Assembly (NCBI RefSeq): GCF_900104725.1
Contig: NZ_LT629758.1
Span: 9,014,001 to 9,078,000, forward strand
From: Actinoplanes derwentensis
Lineage (GTDB): Bacteria; Actinomycetota; Actinomycetes; Mycobacteriales; Micromonosporaceae
Length of the DNA stretch: 64,000 bases
Direction: 5' to 3'
Shown here: piece after piece, positions 30,812-40,437 of the stretch
Numbering within the stretch: position 1 is the stretch's first letter
How the letters are laid out: the number at the start of each line of letters is the position of its first letter
Position numbers and translations under genes: made by a program
Notes under the pieces: model-generated
Databases searched by the model: none
What the model saw: only the letters and a program-made list of their open reading frames with translations
What the model was told of the DNA's origin: nothing

Positions 30812-31858
30812 ATGGCAAGCCTTCTCCGGAAGCTCACGGTGACTTCCCCCGAGAACGGCCACGACGGCCTGCGGGGAGACGTCGTGGCGGCGGCCCTCGA
30901 CAACGTCCCGGCCTACTGCGAGGTGGTCGACGGCCACGTGCGGGACGTCATCGAGCAGACGGGCGAGGCCGCGGAGGCGATCGTCCATCAGCTCCTGAAC
31001 GTCGACTCGCTGGCTGAGGTGATGGCCGGGGACGTGGCTCAGCTCGCCGGCACCCTCAGCCGGACCGAGACCGAGCTGAGCCAGGTGACGGCAAGCAACG
31101 ATCAGCTGGTCGGCCGGCTCATCGCCTACTTCACGCACCGCGATCACCAGATCCGCAGACTGGTCGACCAGATGCGCGAGCTGGACCAGCACGTCAAACA
31201 GATCGAGCAGGTCAGCCGGGCCACCAACATCCTGGCACTGAACGCGATGATCGAGGCGGTCCGGGCCGGGGAGGCCGGCGAGGGCTTCTCGGTCGTCGCC
31301 GACGAGGTCCGCAAGCTGGCCCGCCGGTCCGCCGAGGCCGCGCACGGCATCGGCTCCAGCATCGGCGACCTGACCGCCAAACTCGACGGGGTGCTCTCCG
31401 ACGACAGCCAGCTCGACCGGGATCCGGACCAGTCGGCGGCGACCGAGGAGACGGCGATGACCCGCCGGCTCGGCGGCATCGCGAACGCCCAGCGGGAGAT
31501 GTCGGAGATGGTCGCCGGCATCCTCAAGGAAACCGTGGTCGCCGCCGAACAGGTGCAGCGCAGCTCGTCGGCGCTCACCGCGGAGACCACCGGCGCCGTC
31601 GGGCACGTCCAGTTCCAGGACATCAGCCGGCAGATGCTGGAACACGTCGCCGACGCGGTCGCCGACGTCCGCAGGCAGTGCGAGGACGTGGCGTCCTACG
31701 TCCGGGACGCTCTCACCGAGGAGGATCTGCTGGCCCGGGTCATCAGTGTGGAGGATCTCCGGGAGAAACACGTGATGTCACGGCAGCGCTCCACCCATGC
31801 CCAGCAGACCGGAGGCTCGGCGCAGGCCGGGCCCGAACCGCTCATCGAACTGTTCTGA
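30812..31858 (+). CDS. Soluble chemoreceptor, short (348 aa)
   Basis: This is a cytoplasmic methyl-accepting chemotaxis protein without membrane segments. A helical N-terminal part of about 100 residues with no known sensor domain leads into one signalling tip near residue 137 ([34 protein letters not shown]). The C-terminal helices contain [14 protein letters not shown], a motif seen in short soluble receptors. The tail is Gly/Ser-rich and ends LIELF. The ATG at 30812 follows GAGG by 6 nt. In-frame sequence upstream runs through cheA and cheY and is not used. The ligand is unknown. Confidence 0.88.
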   Translation: MASLLRKLTVTSPENGHDGLRGDVVAAALDNVPAYCEVVDGHVRDVIEQTGEAAEAIVHQLLNVDSLAEVMAGDVAQLAGTLSRTETELSQVTASNDQLVGRLIAYFTHRDHQIRRLVDQMRELDQHVKQIEQVSRATNILALNAMIEAVRAGEAGEGFSVVADEVRKLARRSAEAAHGIGSSIGDLTAKLDGVLSDDSQLDRDPDQSAATEETAMTRRLGGIANAQREMSEMVAGILKETVVAAEQVQRSSSALTAETTGAVGHVQFQDISRQMLEHVADAVADVRRQCEDVASYVRDALTEEDLLARVISVEDLREKHVMSRQRSTHAQQTGGSAQAGPEPLIELF

Positions 31859-31880
31859 CCAGCCGAGCGAGAGGTGTCTG

Positions 31881-32153
31881 ATGGCCCGCGTCGATGACTA
31901 CGACCCGGACAAACCGACCGAGCAGGACGCCGTGAAGGCGCTGGCGGACCTGATCGGCCCGCAGATGGCCGAAGGGCTGTGGAACCTGTCGGTCCAGGCC
32001 CTCTGCCTGCACCGGCCGGTCGAGGCACCCACCGACCTGAAACGGGTGGCCGAACATGTGATGGAGATCGGCGAACTGAGCCGCGTCGCGGGCCGTTCCC
32101 TCAAGGTCCGCATCATCACCTACGAGGCCCTGGCCCGAACGGTCCAGGCCTGA
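31881..32153 (+). CDS. Small acidic protein at the end of the chemotaxis operon (90 aa)
   Basis: It starts at the ATG at 31881 after GAGAGGTG and follows the receptor gene by 22 nt, so it probably belongs to the operon. The sequence is compact and mostly helical (DAVKALADLIGPQMAEGLWNLSVQ, LKRVAEHVMEIGELSRV), ending RSLKVRIITYEALAR. I recognise no family. The absence of membrane or enzyme motifs suggests a small binding protein. Confidence 0.65.
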   Translation: MARVDDYDPDKPTEQDAVKALADLIGPQMAEGLWNLSVQALCLHRPVEAPTDLKRVAEHVMEIGELSRVAGRSLKVRIITYEALARTVQA

Positions 32154-32171
32154 AACTGGCAAAATGACGGC

Positions 32172-32750
32172 GTGACGTTCTCCCTGCCGGTACCGGCCGA
32201 AGCCAACGAACTCCTCAACCGTGATCCGCTCGCGGTGACTCTCGGACTCGTGCTGGATCAGCAGATCACTCTGGAGAAGGCGTTCACTTCGCCGTGGGTG
32301 CTGGCGCAGCGGCTCGGGCATGAACCCACCGCTGTCGAGCTGGCCGACTTCGACCCCGAGGCGCTGGTGTCGATCTTTTCCGAGGTGCCCGCGCTGCACC
32401 GGTTCCCGAAGGCGATGGCGGCCCGGGTGCAGGAGGTCTGCCGGGTGATCGCCGACGAGTACGACGGTGACGCCGAGCGTCTCTGGCGGGACGCGCCGAC
32501 CGGCGCTGAGCTGTACCGGCGGATCTTCGCGCTGCCGGGGTTCGGCAAGCAGAAGGCGCAGATCTTCGTCGCGCTGCTCGGCAAGCTCTGTGACGTGCGG
32601 CCGGACGGCTGGCGGGTGGCCGCCGGCGGTTACGGCGAACAGGGTTCGTACAAGTCGGTGGCCGACATCGTCGACGCCGAGTCCCTGGGCAGGGTGCGGG
32701 CGTACAAGAAGGCGGTCAAGGCGGAGGCCAAGGCCGCGCAACAGGCGTAG
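32172..32750 (+). CDS. HhH-GPD family base excision DNA repair-like protein (192 aa)
   Basis: It belongs to the short actinobacterial HhH-GPD family related to endonuclease III and AlkA. The helix-hairpin-helix LPGFGKQKAQIFVALLG is clear and the N-terminal helices fit the fold (LGLVLDQQITLEKAF). No iron-sulfur cysteine cluster is present. The catalytic Lys of bifunctional glycosylases is not seen, and activity is uncertain. There is no ribosome site before the GTG at 32172; CAAAAT at 32160-32165 ends 6 nt upstream, which would fit a leaderless message. It is the first gene after the chemotaxis operon. Confidence 0.85.
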   Translation: MTFSLPVPAEANELLNRDPLAVTLGLVLDQQITLEKAFTSPWVLAQRLGHEPTAVELADFDPEALVSIFSEVPALHRFPKAMAARVQEVCRVIADEYDGDAERLWRDAPTGAELYRRIFALPGFGKQKAQIFVALLGKLCDVRPDGWRVAAGGYGEQGSYKSVADIVDAESLGRVRAYKKAVKAEAKAAQQA

Positions 32751-32817
32751 ATCCCGGGCCCGCTGGGCGGAAGGCCCCGCTCGGTGGGAGGATGACGGGG
32801 TCGATCGGAGACCTCGT

Positions 32818-33198
32818 GTGAAGAAACACCCGGAGCGCCCGGTGTTGATCACCGACGCGGCTCGCAGCCAGGACGATCAGCTTCGCGGCCGGCAGATCCG
32901 TTACGTCTCGATGATGAGTGTGCGGGCCGCGTGCCTGATCCTCGGCGGGATCCTGATCAGTGCGAAAGTGCCACTTCTGCCACTCTGGTTGTCCCTGTGT
33001 GCTCTCGGCATGGTTCTGCTGCCGTGGATGGCGGTGCTGATCGCGAACGACCGCCCGCCCAAGACCAAGGAGGAGCGGGCGGCCGACGCGGCGGCTCGCG
33101 AGGACATGCGCCGCACCCTGATCCAGCCACCGCCCGAGCCCACCCACGTCACCATCGACGCCGAGATCGTCGAAGAGGGCCCCCGCCGAGCCGGTTGA
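32818..33198 (+). CDS. DUF3099 membrane protein (126 aa)
   Basis: This is a small actinobacterial protein with two adjacent hydrophobic segments (VRAACLILGGILISAK and LPLWLSLCALGMVLLPWMAVLI), framed by the conserved ITDAARSQDDQLRGRQIRY before them and by a charged, Glu-rich C-terminal tail. The GTG at 32818 with GGAG 7 nt upstream is chosen; the frame is open upstream but unlike the family. It is a lone gene between the HhH-GPD gene and the converging psuK. The role is unknown. Confidence 0.85.
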   Translation: MKKHPERPVLITDAARSQDDQLRGRQIRYVSMMSVRAACLILGGILISAKVPLLPLWLSLCALGMVLLPWMAVLIANDRPPKTKEERAADAAAREDMRRTLIQPPPEPTHVTIDAEIVEEGPRRAG

Positions 33199-33317
33199 CC
33201 CCCGATCAAGATCAACCCCTTGCTGCGGTACGGGGGAAAGGGCCCCGTGGCGGCCCTCCGCCGACGGCTCGAACCGGCCCGCCTGCCAAAGGGAGACGGG
33301 TCGATCCGGCCCCTCCG

Positions 33318-34202
33318 TCAGCGGGGAGCCGGGCGTGCCCCGATTCGGGAGACCGCCTCCGCCCCCATGATCCCGCCGGCCCGCAGTGCCTCCGCCGGGC
33401 TCGCGCCGGAGCACCAGGCCCGCAGCAACCCGGCCGCGAACGCGTCGCCGGCCCCGGTCGGGTCCGTCACCGGTACCGCGTCGGCGGTCACCGGCCACAT
33501 CCCGTCCGGCCCGGCCCACACCGCCCCGGCGGCGCCCTGTTTGACGACCACGTTGCGGACGTGTGCGGTCAGCCGTTCCGCCTGCTGTTCCGGACTGCCC
33601 GGCCCGGCCAGGACGTCGGCCTCGTCGGCGTTGCACAGGAGCAGATCGGTCCCCCGTACCCAAGCCAGGAATGTCTCGGCCCCGACAGCCCGCAAGGGAG
33701 CCGCCGACGCCGCGTCGACGCTGACGGTGATCGTTTTCCGCGCCGCGGCCGTGAGGGCCGCCAGGCCCGCCGGACGGGAACCGGCGTGCAGCAGTGGATA
33801 TCCGGAGAGGTGCAGATGACCGCCGTCCGGTGTGCCGGTTATCACCGCGGTGACGTGTTCCGGCCCGAGCCGCAGCGAGGCGCCCCGGTCGGTGATCATG
33901 GTGCGCTCGGACGACCCGGTGAGCACCACCACACTGCCGGTGGCCAGTCCGGGCAGGACCTCGACCGCGCAGCGCACCCCGGCCGCCGCGAGTTCCGCCA
34001 CCCGGTCCCGGCCCGGCTGGTCGTCGCCGACCGCCGCGACCAGGGTCACCGCCTGCCCGGCGTGGGCCAGCCAGGCCGCGGTGTTCGCCGCCTGACCGCC
34101 ACCGGCGACCCGGATCGCGGCGTCCGTGTCCGAGCCGGCCTGGATCGGCCCGTCGTGCTCGACCAGGACGTCGGTGACCAGGTCGCCGACGACGAGGATC
34201 AT
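33318..34202 (-). CDS. psuK: PfkB-family sugar kinase, probable pseudouridine kinase (294 aa)
   Basis: It phosphorylates a ribosyl substrate, most likely pseudouridine to pseudouridine 5'-phosphate. The PfkB features are an N-terminal GDLVTDVLVEHD, the GGGQAANTAAWLA substrate loop and the C-terminal DPTGAGDAFAAGLL with the catalytic Asp. It overlaps the end of the upstream psuG by 4 nt (ATGA), a pairing that strongly indicates pseudouridine catabolism. The N-terminal lid is short compared with ribokinase. A ribose or nucleoside kinase role is less likely given the neighbour. Confidence 0.88.
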   Translation of the reverse strand: MILVVGDLVTDVLVEHDGPIQAGSDTDAAIRVAGGGQAANTAAWLAHAGQAVTLVAAVGDDQPGRDRVAELAAAGVRCAVEVLPGLATGSVVVLTGSSERTMITDRGASLRLGPEHVTAVITGTPDGGHLHLSGYPLLHAGSRPAGLAALTAAARKTITVSVDAASAAPLRAVGAETFLAWVRGTDLLLCNADEADVLAGPGSPEQQAERLTAHVRNVVVKQGAAGAVWAGPDGMWPVTADAVPVTDPTGAGDAFAAGLLRAWCSGASPAEALRAGGIMGAEAVSRIGARPAPR

Positions 34203-35149
34203 GCGGGTACGGCGAAGCCGACGGTCGCCTTCGAACCGCTGGTGGCGGCCACCGCGATCTGCGCGGCCAGAGCGGCGTTGCGCAGGATGATCCGGATGTT
34301 GACCTCCAGGCTCCTACCCTCGGTGCTGGCGTGGAAGTGGCCCAGCAGGAACGGGGTGACCGCCTTGCCGGTGATGTTCTGCTCGGCCAGCAGGTTCAGA
34401 CCGGTCGCCAGGGTGCGGTCGTGCAGTGCCGGGTCCAGCTGCTCGTCGGCCGGCAGCGGGTTGGCCAGGACCAGCGCGCCCTCGGTGGCGCCCTGCGCGG
34501 TGCGGGCCTTGATGAAGTCGGCCACCTGCTCGGGCGAGTCGAGGGCCCAGTCGATGTCGAAGCCTCCGTCGGTGATGAAGAAACCGGGGAAACGGCGGGT
34601 CCGGTAACCGGCCACCGACACGCCGAGCGTCTCCAGGCGCTCCAGGGTGGCGCCCACGTCGAGGATCGACTTGACCCCGGCGCAGACCACCACGATCGGC
34701 GTGCGGGCCAGGGCGGTCAGGTCGGCCGACTCGTCGTAGGTGACGTTCGCCTCCCGGTGCACGCCGCCGAGCCCGCCGGTGGCGAACACGCCGATGCCCG
34801 CGGCCGCGGCGATCGCGCTGGTGGCGGCGACCGTGGTGGCGCCGTCGGCCCGCCGGGCGGCGGCGATCGCCAGGTCCCGCACCGACAGCTTGGCCACCGA
34901 CTCGGCCGAGGCCAGCCGCTCGACCTGGGCGTCCTCCAGACCGACGATCACCTCACCGTCGATCATGCCGATGGTGGCCGGGACGGCGCCGTTGTCCCGG
35001 ACCGCCTGCTCGATCTCCCGGGCGACCCGGATGTTGTCGGGGTGCGGCAGGCCGTGCGAGATGATCGTGCTCTCCAGAGCCACCACCGGACGGCCGTCCC
35101 GGCGGGCACGGGTCACGTGCTCGCCGTATCGAATCGCGAAGTCAGTCAC
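34199..35149 (-). CDS. psuG: Pseudouridine-5'-phosphate glycosidase (316 aa)
   Basis: PsuG splits pseudouridine 5'-phosphate into uracil and ribose 5-phosphate. The family motifs are VALESTIISHGLPHPDN (with the catalytic Glu), ATIGMIDGEVIVGL, a long VATSAIAAAAGI strand, GLGGVHREANVTYDESADL and CAGVKSILDVGATLE with the active Lys. The length agrees with the usual 300-320. It forms a two-gene operon with the PfkB kinase, first in order. No nucleoside transporter gene is seen next to it. Confidence 0.95.
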   Translation of the reverse strand: MTDFAIRYGEHVTRARRDGRPVVALESTIISHGLPHPDNIRVAREIEQAVRDNGAVPATIGMIDGEVIVGLEDAQVERLASAESVAKLSVRDLAIAAARRADGATTVAATSAIAAAAGIGVFATGGLGGVHREANVTYDESADLTALARTPIVVVCAGVKSILDVGATLERLETLGVSVAGYRTRRFPGFFITDGGFDIDWALDSPEQVADFIKARTAQGATEGALVLANPLPADEQLDPALHDRTLATGLNLLAEQNITGKAVTPFLLGHFHASTEGRSLEVNIRIILRNAALAAQIAVAATSGSKATVGFAVPA

Positions 35150-35256
35150 TGATCAACCGTACGACCCTCGCCGCCTGCGTTGTCGTTGGACCGGCCCGGC
35201 GTGAGGTGTCAGACTTGCTGGCTGAAGCTTGGCTTACTTCAGAAGGGCAGATAACC

Positions 35257-35475
35257 GTGAGCACCCAGATTCTGGAACGTCCGGAGACGCAGGACACCGA
35301 TACCGGTCCCGAGATGTTCCATTACGTACGCAAAGAGAAGATCGCCGAGAGTGCCGTCATGGGCACGCACGTGATCGCTCTCTGTGGCGAGAGGTTCCCG
35401 GTGACGAAGACGCCGAAGCCCGGGTCCCCGGTGTGCCCGCAGTGCAAGGAGATCTACGAGGCGATGAGGGCCTGA
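35257..35475 (+). CDS. DUF3039 zinc-ribbon-like protein (72 aa)
   Basis: This conserved small actinobacterial protein has a central MFHYVRKEKIAESAVMGTHVIALCGE and a C-terminal cysteine set (C in LCGERF, then CPQC) that may bind zinc. The GTG at 35257 is the likely start, giving MSTQILERPETQD; the frame extends to 35206 but without conservation. It lies close to a TRIC-like channel gene and a superfamily 2 helicase gene. Its association with such a helicase is one I have seen in actinomycetes. The function is unknown. Confidence 0.88.
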   Translation: MSTQILERPETQDTDTGPEMFHYVRKEKIAESAVMGTHVIALCGERFPVTKTPKPGSPVCPQCKEIYEAMRA

Positions 35476-35482
35476 TCCGACA

Positions 35483-36097
35483 GTGACGGGCGGATACCCA
35501 CTGCTCGTCGCGGATCTGATCGGTGTGGCGGTGTTCGCCGCGTCCGGTGCATCGGCCGCCGTGGCCAAACGGCTCGACCTGTTCGGGGTCGCGTTCGTCG
35601 GCTTCGCGGCCGCGCTCGGTGGCGGCATCATGCGCGACGTGGTGATCGGTTCGGTGCCCCCGCTGGCGTTCGCGGACTGGCGTTATGCCGTGACCGCTGT
35701 CGTCGCCTCGGTCGCGGTCTTCTGGCTGCATCCGGCTCTGTACCGGGTGCGCCGGACCGTGCTGGTGCTGGACGCCGCCGGACTGGGTCTGTTCACCGTG
35801 ACCGGCACACTGAAGGCTCTCGAAGCCGGTGTGCCGGCGGTCGGCGCGTGCCTGGTGGGGATGCTCACCGCCATCGGTGGTGGCCTGACCCGTGACCTGC
35901 TCACCGGAGAGATCCCGGCGGTTCTGCAGCGAGAGATCTACGCGGTTGTCGCCTTGGGCGGCGCCGTACTGGTGGCTGTCCTCTACCGGCTCGACCAGGC
36001 GCGTCTGCTCCCGCTGGCCGCCGCGGCGGCCTTGATCACCGTTCTTCGAGTGTTCGCGCTCTACCGTCGCTGGTCAGCCCCGGTGGCGGTGCCGTAA
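35483..36097 (+). CDS. TRIC-like (UPF0126) cation channel family membrane protein (204 aa)
   Basis: This is a membrane protein of about seven helices made of two repeats of a glycine-rich unit: FVGFAAALGGGIMRDVVIGSVPP and LVGMLTAIGGGLTRDLLTGEIPA. That pattern is typical of the UPF0126/TRIC-type channel family, where the GGG-x-x-RD motif lines the pore. It probably conducts small cations. It starts with the GTG at 35483, 8 nt after the DUF3039 stop. The 35-bp stretch carrying its last codons and stop is duplicated in tandem directly downstream. Confidence 0.88.
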   Translation: MTGGYPLLVADLIGVAVFAASGASAAVAKRLDLFGVAFVGFAAALGGGIMRDVVIGSVPPLAFADWRYAVTAVVASVAVFWLHPALYRVRRTVLVLDAAGLGLFTVTGTLKALEAGVPAVGACLVGMLTAIGGGLTRDLLTGEIPAVLQREIYAVVALGGAVLVAVLYRLDQARLLPLAAAAALITVLRVFALYRRWSAPVAVP

Positions 36098-36134
36098 CCC
36101 GTCGCTGGTCAGCCTCGATGGCGGTGCCGTAACC
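36065..36134 (+). repeat. 35-bp tandem duplication spanning the TRIC gene stop codon
   Basis: 36065-36099 and 36100-36134 are the same 35-bp sequence (CGTCGCTGGTCAG ... GCCGTAACC) with two mismatches. The first copy is coding and includes the TAA; the second is intergenic. Confidence 0.9.
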
Positions 36135-36169
36135 CCGGACCGCAACGTTCCACGGTTATGCTGGACCCC

Positions 36170-36200
36170 GCCTCCGCGCCTCTTCATCGCGGAGGCTTTT
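36170..36200 (+). terminator. Hairpin with T-run in the helicase leader
   Basis: GCCTCCGCG (36170-36178) pairs perfectly with CGCGGAGGC (36188-36196) around a 9-nt loop and is followed by TTTT. It could end the TRIC gene transcript or act as an attenuator for the helicase gene, whose TTG start is 25 nt further on. A TATGCT -10-like element lies at 36157-36162 just before it. Confidence 0.65.
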
Positions 36201-36224
36201 CCGTGGAGAAGGGATCTTCGCAGC

Positions 36225-37955
36225 TTGAGCCCGCCTGTGCCGAACCTGGAGATCTTTCCGCCGCTGCGGGACTGGCAGCGCAAGGCGATGGTGACCTATC
36301 TCCGTCGTCGTTCCGAGGACTTCATGGCAGTGGCGACCCCCGGCGCCGGCAAGACCACGTTCGCGCTGCGGATCGCGGCCGAGCTGCTCGTCGACGGCAC
36401 CTGTGACGCGGTCACCGTGGTCTGCCCGACCGAGCACCTGAAGACGCAGTGGGCGCAAGCCGCCGCCCGCGTCGGCATCCAGCTCGACCCGGGTTTCCGC
36501 AACTCGGACGTGCACTCGTCGCGTGACTTCCATGGGGCGGTGATCACTTACGCCCAGGTCGGCATGGCGCCGGCTGTGCACAAGCGGCGCACCCTGACCC
36601 GGCGGACGTTCGTGATCCTGGATGAGATCCACCACGCCGGCGACTCGCGGACCTGGGGTGACGGGGTCAAGGACGCCTTCATCCCGGCGGTCCGCCGCCT
36701 GCTGCTGACCGGGACACCGTTCCGGTCCGACGAGAACCCGATCCCGTTCGTGAACTACGAGCGCGGCGGGGACGGCATTCAACGATCAAAGGCCGATTCG
36801 GTGTACGGGTACGCGGACGCCCTGAAGGATCGGGTCGTCCGGCCGGTGCTGTTCATGGCGTACTCGGGGGAGACCCGCTGGCGCACGAACGCCGGTGACG
36901 AACTGGCCGCCCGCCTGGGTGACCCGATGACCAAGGACCTGGTCGCGCAGGCGTGGCGGACCGCCCTGGACTACCGGGGCGAGTGGATGCCGCAGGTGAT
37001 GCGGGCCGCCGACGCCCGGCTCAGCAAGATCCGTGAGCACGGCATGCCGGACGCGGGTGGCCTGGTCATCGCGAGTGACCAGACGGCCGCCCGGGCGTAC
37101 GCGAAACTGCTGCACGAGATCTCCGGCGAGCCGGCCACCATCGTGCTCTCCGACGACGACGGCTCGTCCGGCCGGATCGCCGAGTTCGCCGCCTCGGAGA
37201 AACGCTGGATGGTCGCGGTCCGGATGGTGTCCGAGGGGGTCGACATCCCGCGCCTGGCCGTCGGGGTGTACGCCACCAGCGCCTCCACCCCGCTCTACTT
37301 CGCGCAGGCGATCGGCCGGTTCGTCCGGGCCCGGCGGGAGGGTGAGACGGCCACGGTGTTCCTGCCGAGCGTCCCGCACCTGCTCGGGCTGGCCTCCGAG
37401 ATGGAGGCGCAGCGCAACCACGTGCTGGGTGCCCCGAAGGAGAAGGACGGCCTCGACGACACCGCCCTGGAACGGGCCCAGAAGGCCGAGGACGCGCTCG
37501 GTGACCTGGACAAGAAGTTCGAGGCGCTGTCCGCGGTCGCCGAGCTGGATCACATCATCTACGACGGCACCGCGTTCGGCATGGCCGCCCTGACCGGCAC
37601 TCCCGAGGAGGCGGACTATCTGGGCCTGCCCGGTCTGCTCACCCCGGAAGAGGTGACGTCGCTGCTGAACAAGAGGCAGTCCGAGCAGATGGCGGCGCAG
37701 AAGCGGCAGCAGGCTGAGGAGGCGAAGACCGCGGAACCGGTGGTCCGGGAAGCGGTCGTGCCGATGAGCGCGGGGGAGCGCCGCAACAGCCTGCGCCGTC
37801 AGCTGAACACCCTGGTCGCGGCACATCACCACCGGACCAATCTGCCGCACGGGAAGATCCACGCCGAGCTCCGCCGGATCTGCGGCGGCCCGCCGAGCGC
37901 TCAGGCCACCATCGAGCAGCTGGAGGAACGGATCGCCACGATCCAGTCCTTCTGA
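36225..37955 (+). CDS. Superfamily 2 DEAD/DEAH-type helicase (576 aa)
   Basis: This is an ATP-dependent helicase or translocase with all core motifs: Q-motif-like PPLRDWQRKAM, Walker A ATPGAGKTTF (about 36-45), motif II ILDEIHHAGD, motif III LLTGTPFRSD and a C-terminal motif VI QAIGRFVRARR. The last 150 residues are helical and rich in Glu/Gln/Lys with NSLRRQLNTLVAAHHHRTNLPHG, a tail found in the DUF3039-linked actinobacterial family. The start is the TTG at 36225; ribosome binding is weak (AAGGGA 10 nt before). The substrate (DNA or RNA) is unknown. It lies near sigA. Confidence 0.9.
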   Translation: MSPPVPNLEIFPPLRDWQRKAMVTYLRRRSEDFMAVATPGAGKTTFALRIAAELLVDGTCDAVTVVCPTEHLKTQWAQAAARVGIQLDPGFRNSDVHSSRDFHGAVITYAQVGMAPAVHKRRTLTRRTFVILDEIHHAGDSRTWGDGVKDAFIPAVRRLLLTGTPFRSDENPIPFVNYERGGDGIQRSKADSVYGYADALKDRVVRPVLFMAYSGETRWRTNAGDELAARLGDPMTKDLVAQAWRTALDYRGEWMPQVMRAADARLSKIREHGMPDAGGLVIASDQTAARAYAKLLHEISGEPATIVLSDDDGSSGRIAEFAASEKRWMVAVRMVSEGVDIPRLAVGVYATSASTPLYFAQAIGRFVRARREGETATVFLPSVPHLLGLASEMEAQRNHVLGAPKEKDGLDDTALERAQKAEDALGDLDKKFEALSAVAELDHIIYDGTAFGMAALTGTPEEADYLGLPGLLTPEEVTSLLNKRQSEQMAAQKRQQAEEAKTAEPVVREAVVPMSAGERRNSLRRQLNTLVAAHHHRTNLPHGKIHAELRRICGGPPSAQATIEQLEERIATIQSF

Positions 37956-38014
37956 CCCGAATCCCGCGTGGTGACTTGGGGTTCGATCCGAACCCCAAGT
38001 CACCACGCTCGGGT
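37955..38014. repeat. Long palindrome after the helicase gene (repeat family member)
   Basis: A 20-bp perfect stem, GCGTGGTGACTTGGGGTTCG (37966-37985) with its inverse (37989-38008), surrounds a 3-nt loop; an outer ACCCGA/TCGGGT pair adds six more. It begins right at the helicase stop and shares its core with the four palindromes at 51241-51466. It could also terminate transcription. Confidence 0.85.
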
Positions 38015-38095
38015 TGCCGCCTCGGCGTGGTGACGGACGGGGCGGGTGTGCACCCGGACCGTCTGAGGCGTCTGCGGGGCTCTCAGGCACGCAGA

Positions 38096-38125
38096 AAGGG
38101 CGCTCCCGGCCTCGGGGGCGCCCTT
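38096..38125 (-). terminator. Terminator downstream of the DUF7455 gene
   Basis: AAGGGCGC (38096-38103) and GCGCCCTT (38118-38125), extended by four inner pairs, form a hairpin with a 6-nt loop. Read on the minus strand it is followed by TTTCT. Confidence 0.75.
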
Positions 38126-38162
38126 CCTTGTGTTCACGTCTTCAGTTGGGGGACCGCTGCTG

Positions 38163-38405
38163 CTAGTTGCTGGAGTTCGACATCATGTCCGCGCCTCGCC
38201 AAGTGAACTCCGGATCGGCCTTGTACTGCACCGCGATCTTCACCAGGTCCTTGGCGTACCGGTTGGCGTGGTGGCCACAGAAAACCAGTTCACTGCCACC
38301 CGCCAGGGTCAAACGGAGCTTCCCGGCTGCATTGCAGCGGTCGCACCGTTCATCGGCTGCGGGGCCGGCCACACTTCCGGCCGGCGGCGTGAGGGTCGGG
38401 GTCAT
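38163..38405 (-). CDS. DUF7455 small zinc-ribbon-like protein (80 aa)
   Basis: This short conserved actinobacterial protein has a CDRC pair and a CGHH motif (ERCDRCNAAGKLRL ... ELVFCGHHANRY), likely a zinc site, then a basic helix and a polar tail. The ATG at 38405 is preferred since GGAGG lies 6 nt upstream; the open frame continues 11 codons further back without support. It is transcribed in the same direction as sigA, which lies upstream with its own terminator in between. The function is unknown; the zinc-ribbon suggests nucleic acid or protein binding. Confidence 0.88.
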   Translation of the reverse strand: MTPTLTPPAGSVAGPAADERCDRCNAAGKLRLTLAGGSELVFCGHHANRYAKDLVKIAVQYKADPEFTWRGADMMSNSSN

Positions 38406-38610
38406 CGCCTTCCTCCTCTGTTCGTCACCGATGAACATGTTCCTCGGCTACTGCTCACACATCGTGCAACACCCTGCACCGTTGCAGCCTTCCCACTGTG
38501 CCCCGGGGGGACCGAGGTCACACCGTCCATCCGGGCCCGGTGTGCTGGTTCTAGCTAGTGTGCCGTGATCCAAGGGTGCCACGTCAACGATCACTTCTGC
38601 ACAACGGTCT

Positions 38611-38642
38611 GATCACCACCCGTTGATGTACGGGTGGTGATC
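38611..38642 (-). terminator. sigA terminator
   Basis: GATCACCACCCGT (38611-38623) pairs perfectly with ACGGGTGGTGATC (38630-38642) around 6 nt. It begins about 30 nt after the sigA stop on the minus strand. Confidence 0.85.
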
Positions 38643-38671
38643 ATTCGGACACGGACAGTTGACGGATCGGC

Positions 38672-40183
<1,512 letters not shown>

Positions 40184-40437
40184 GAATGACCTTCCGGAGG
40201 CGATGTGGTTGGGCACGGCCAGATCCAGCGCACCACGCGGAAGCGTGTGTCGCTGGAGTCGGTTTTGGAGACCCCCGGGTCACGGACCATCCCGGTGTTG
40301 AGTGTCCGTGAAGCGGGTGCAGGGGTGAATTGTAGCGCCGCTTACCGAGATCCTCCGCCCACAGCACGCCGCCGGGGCCCGGCGACCTCGCCGGAGACGC
40401 CTGACGCGAGAATGCTATCGGCGGAAAGGACCCATAC

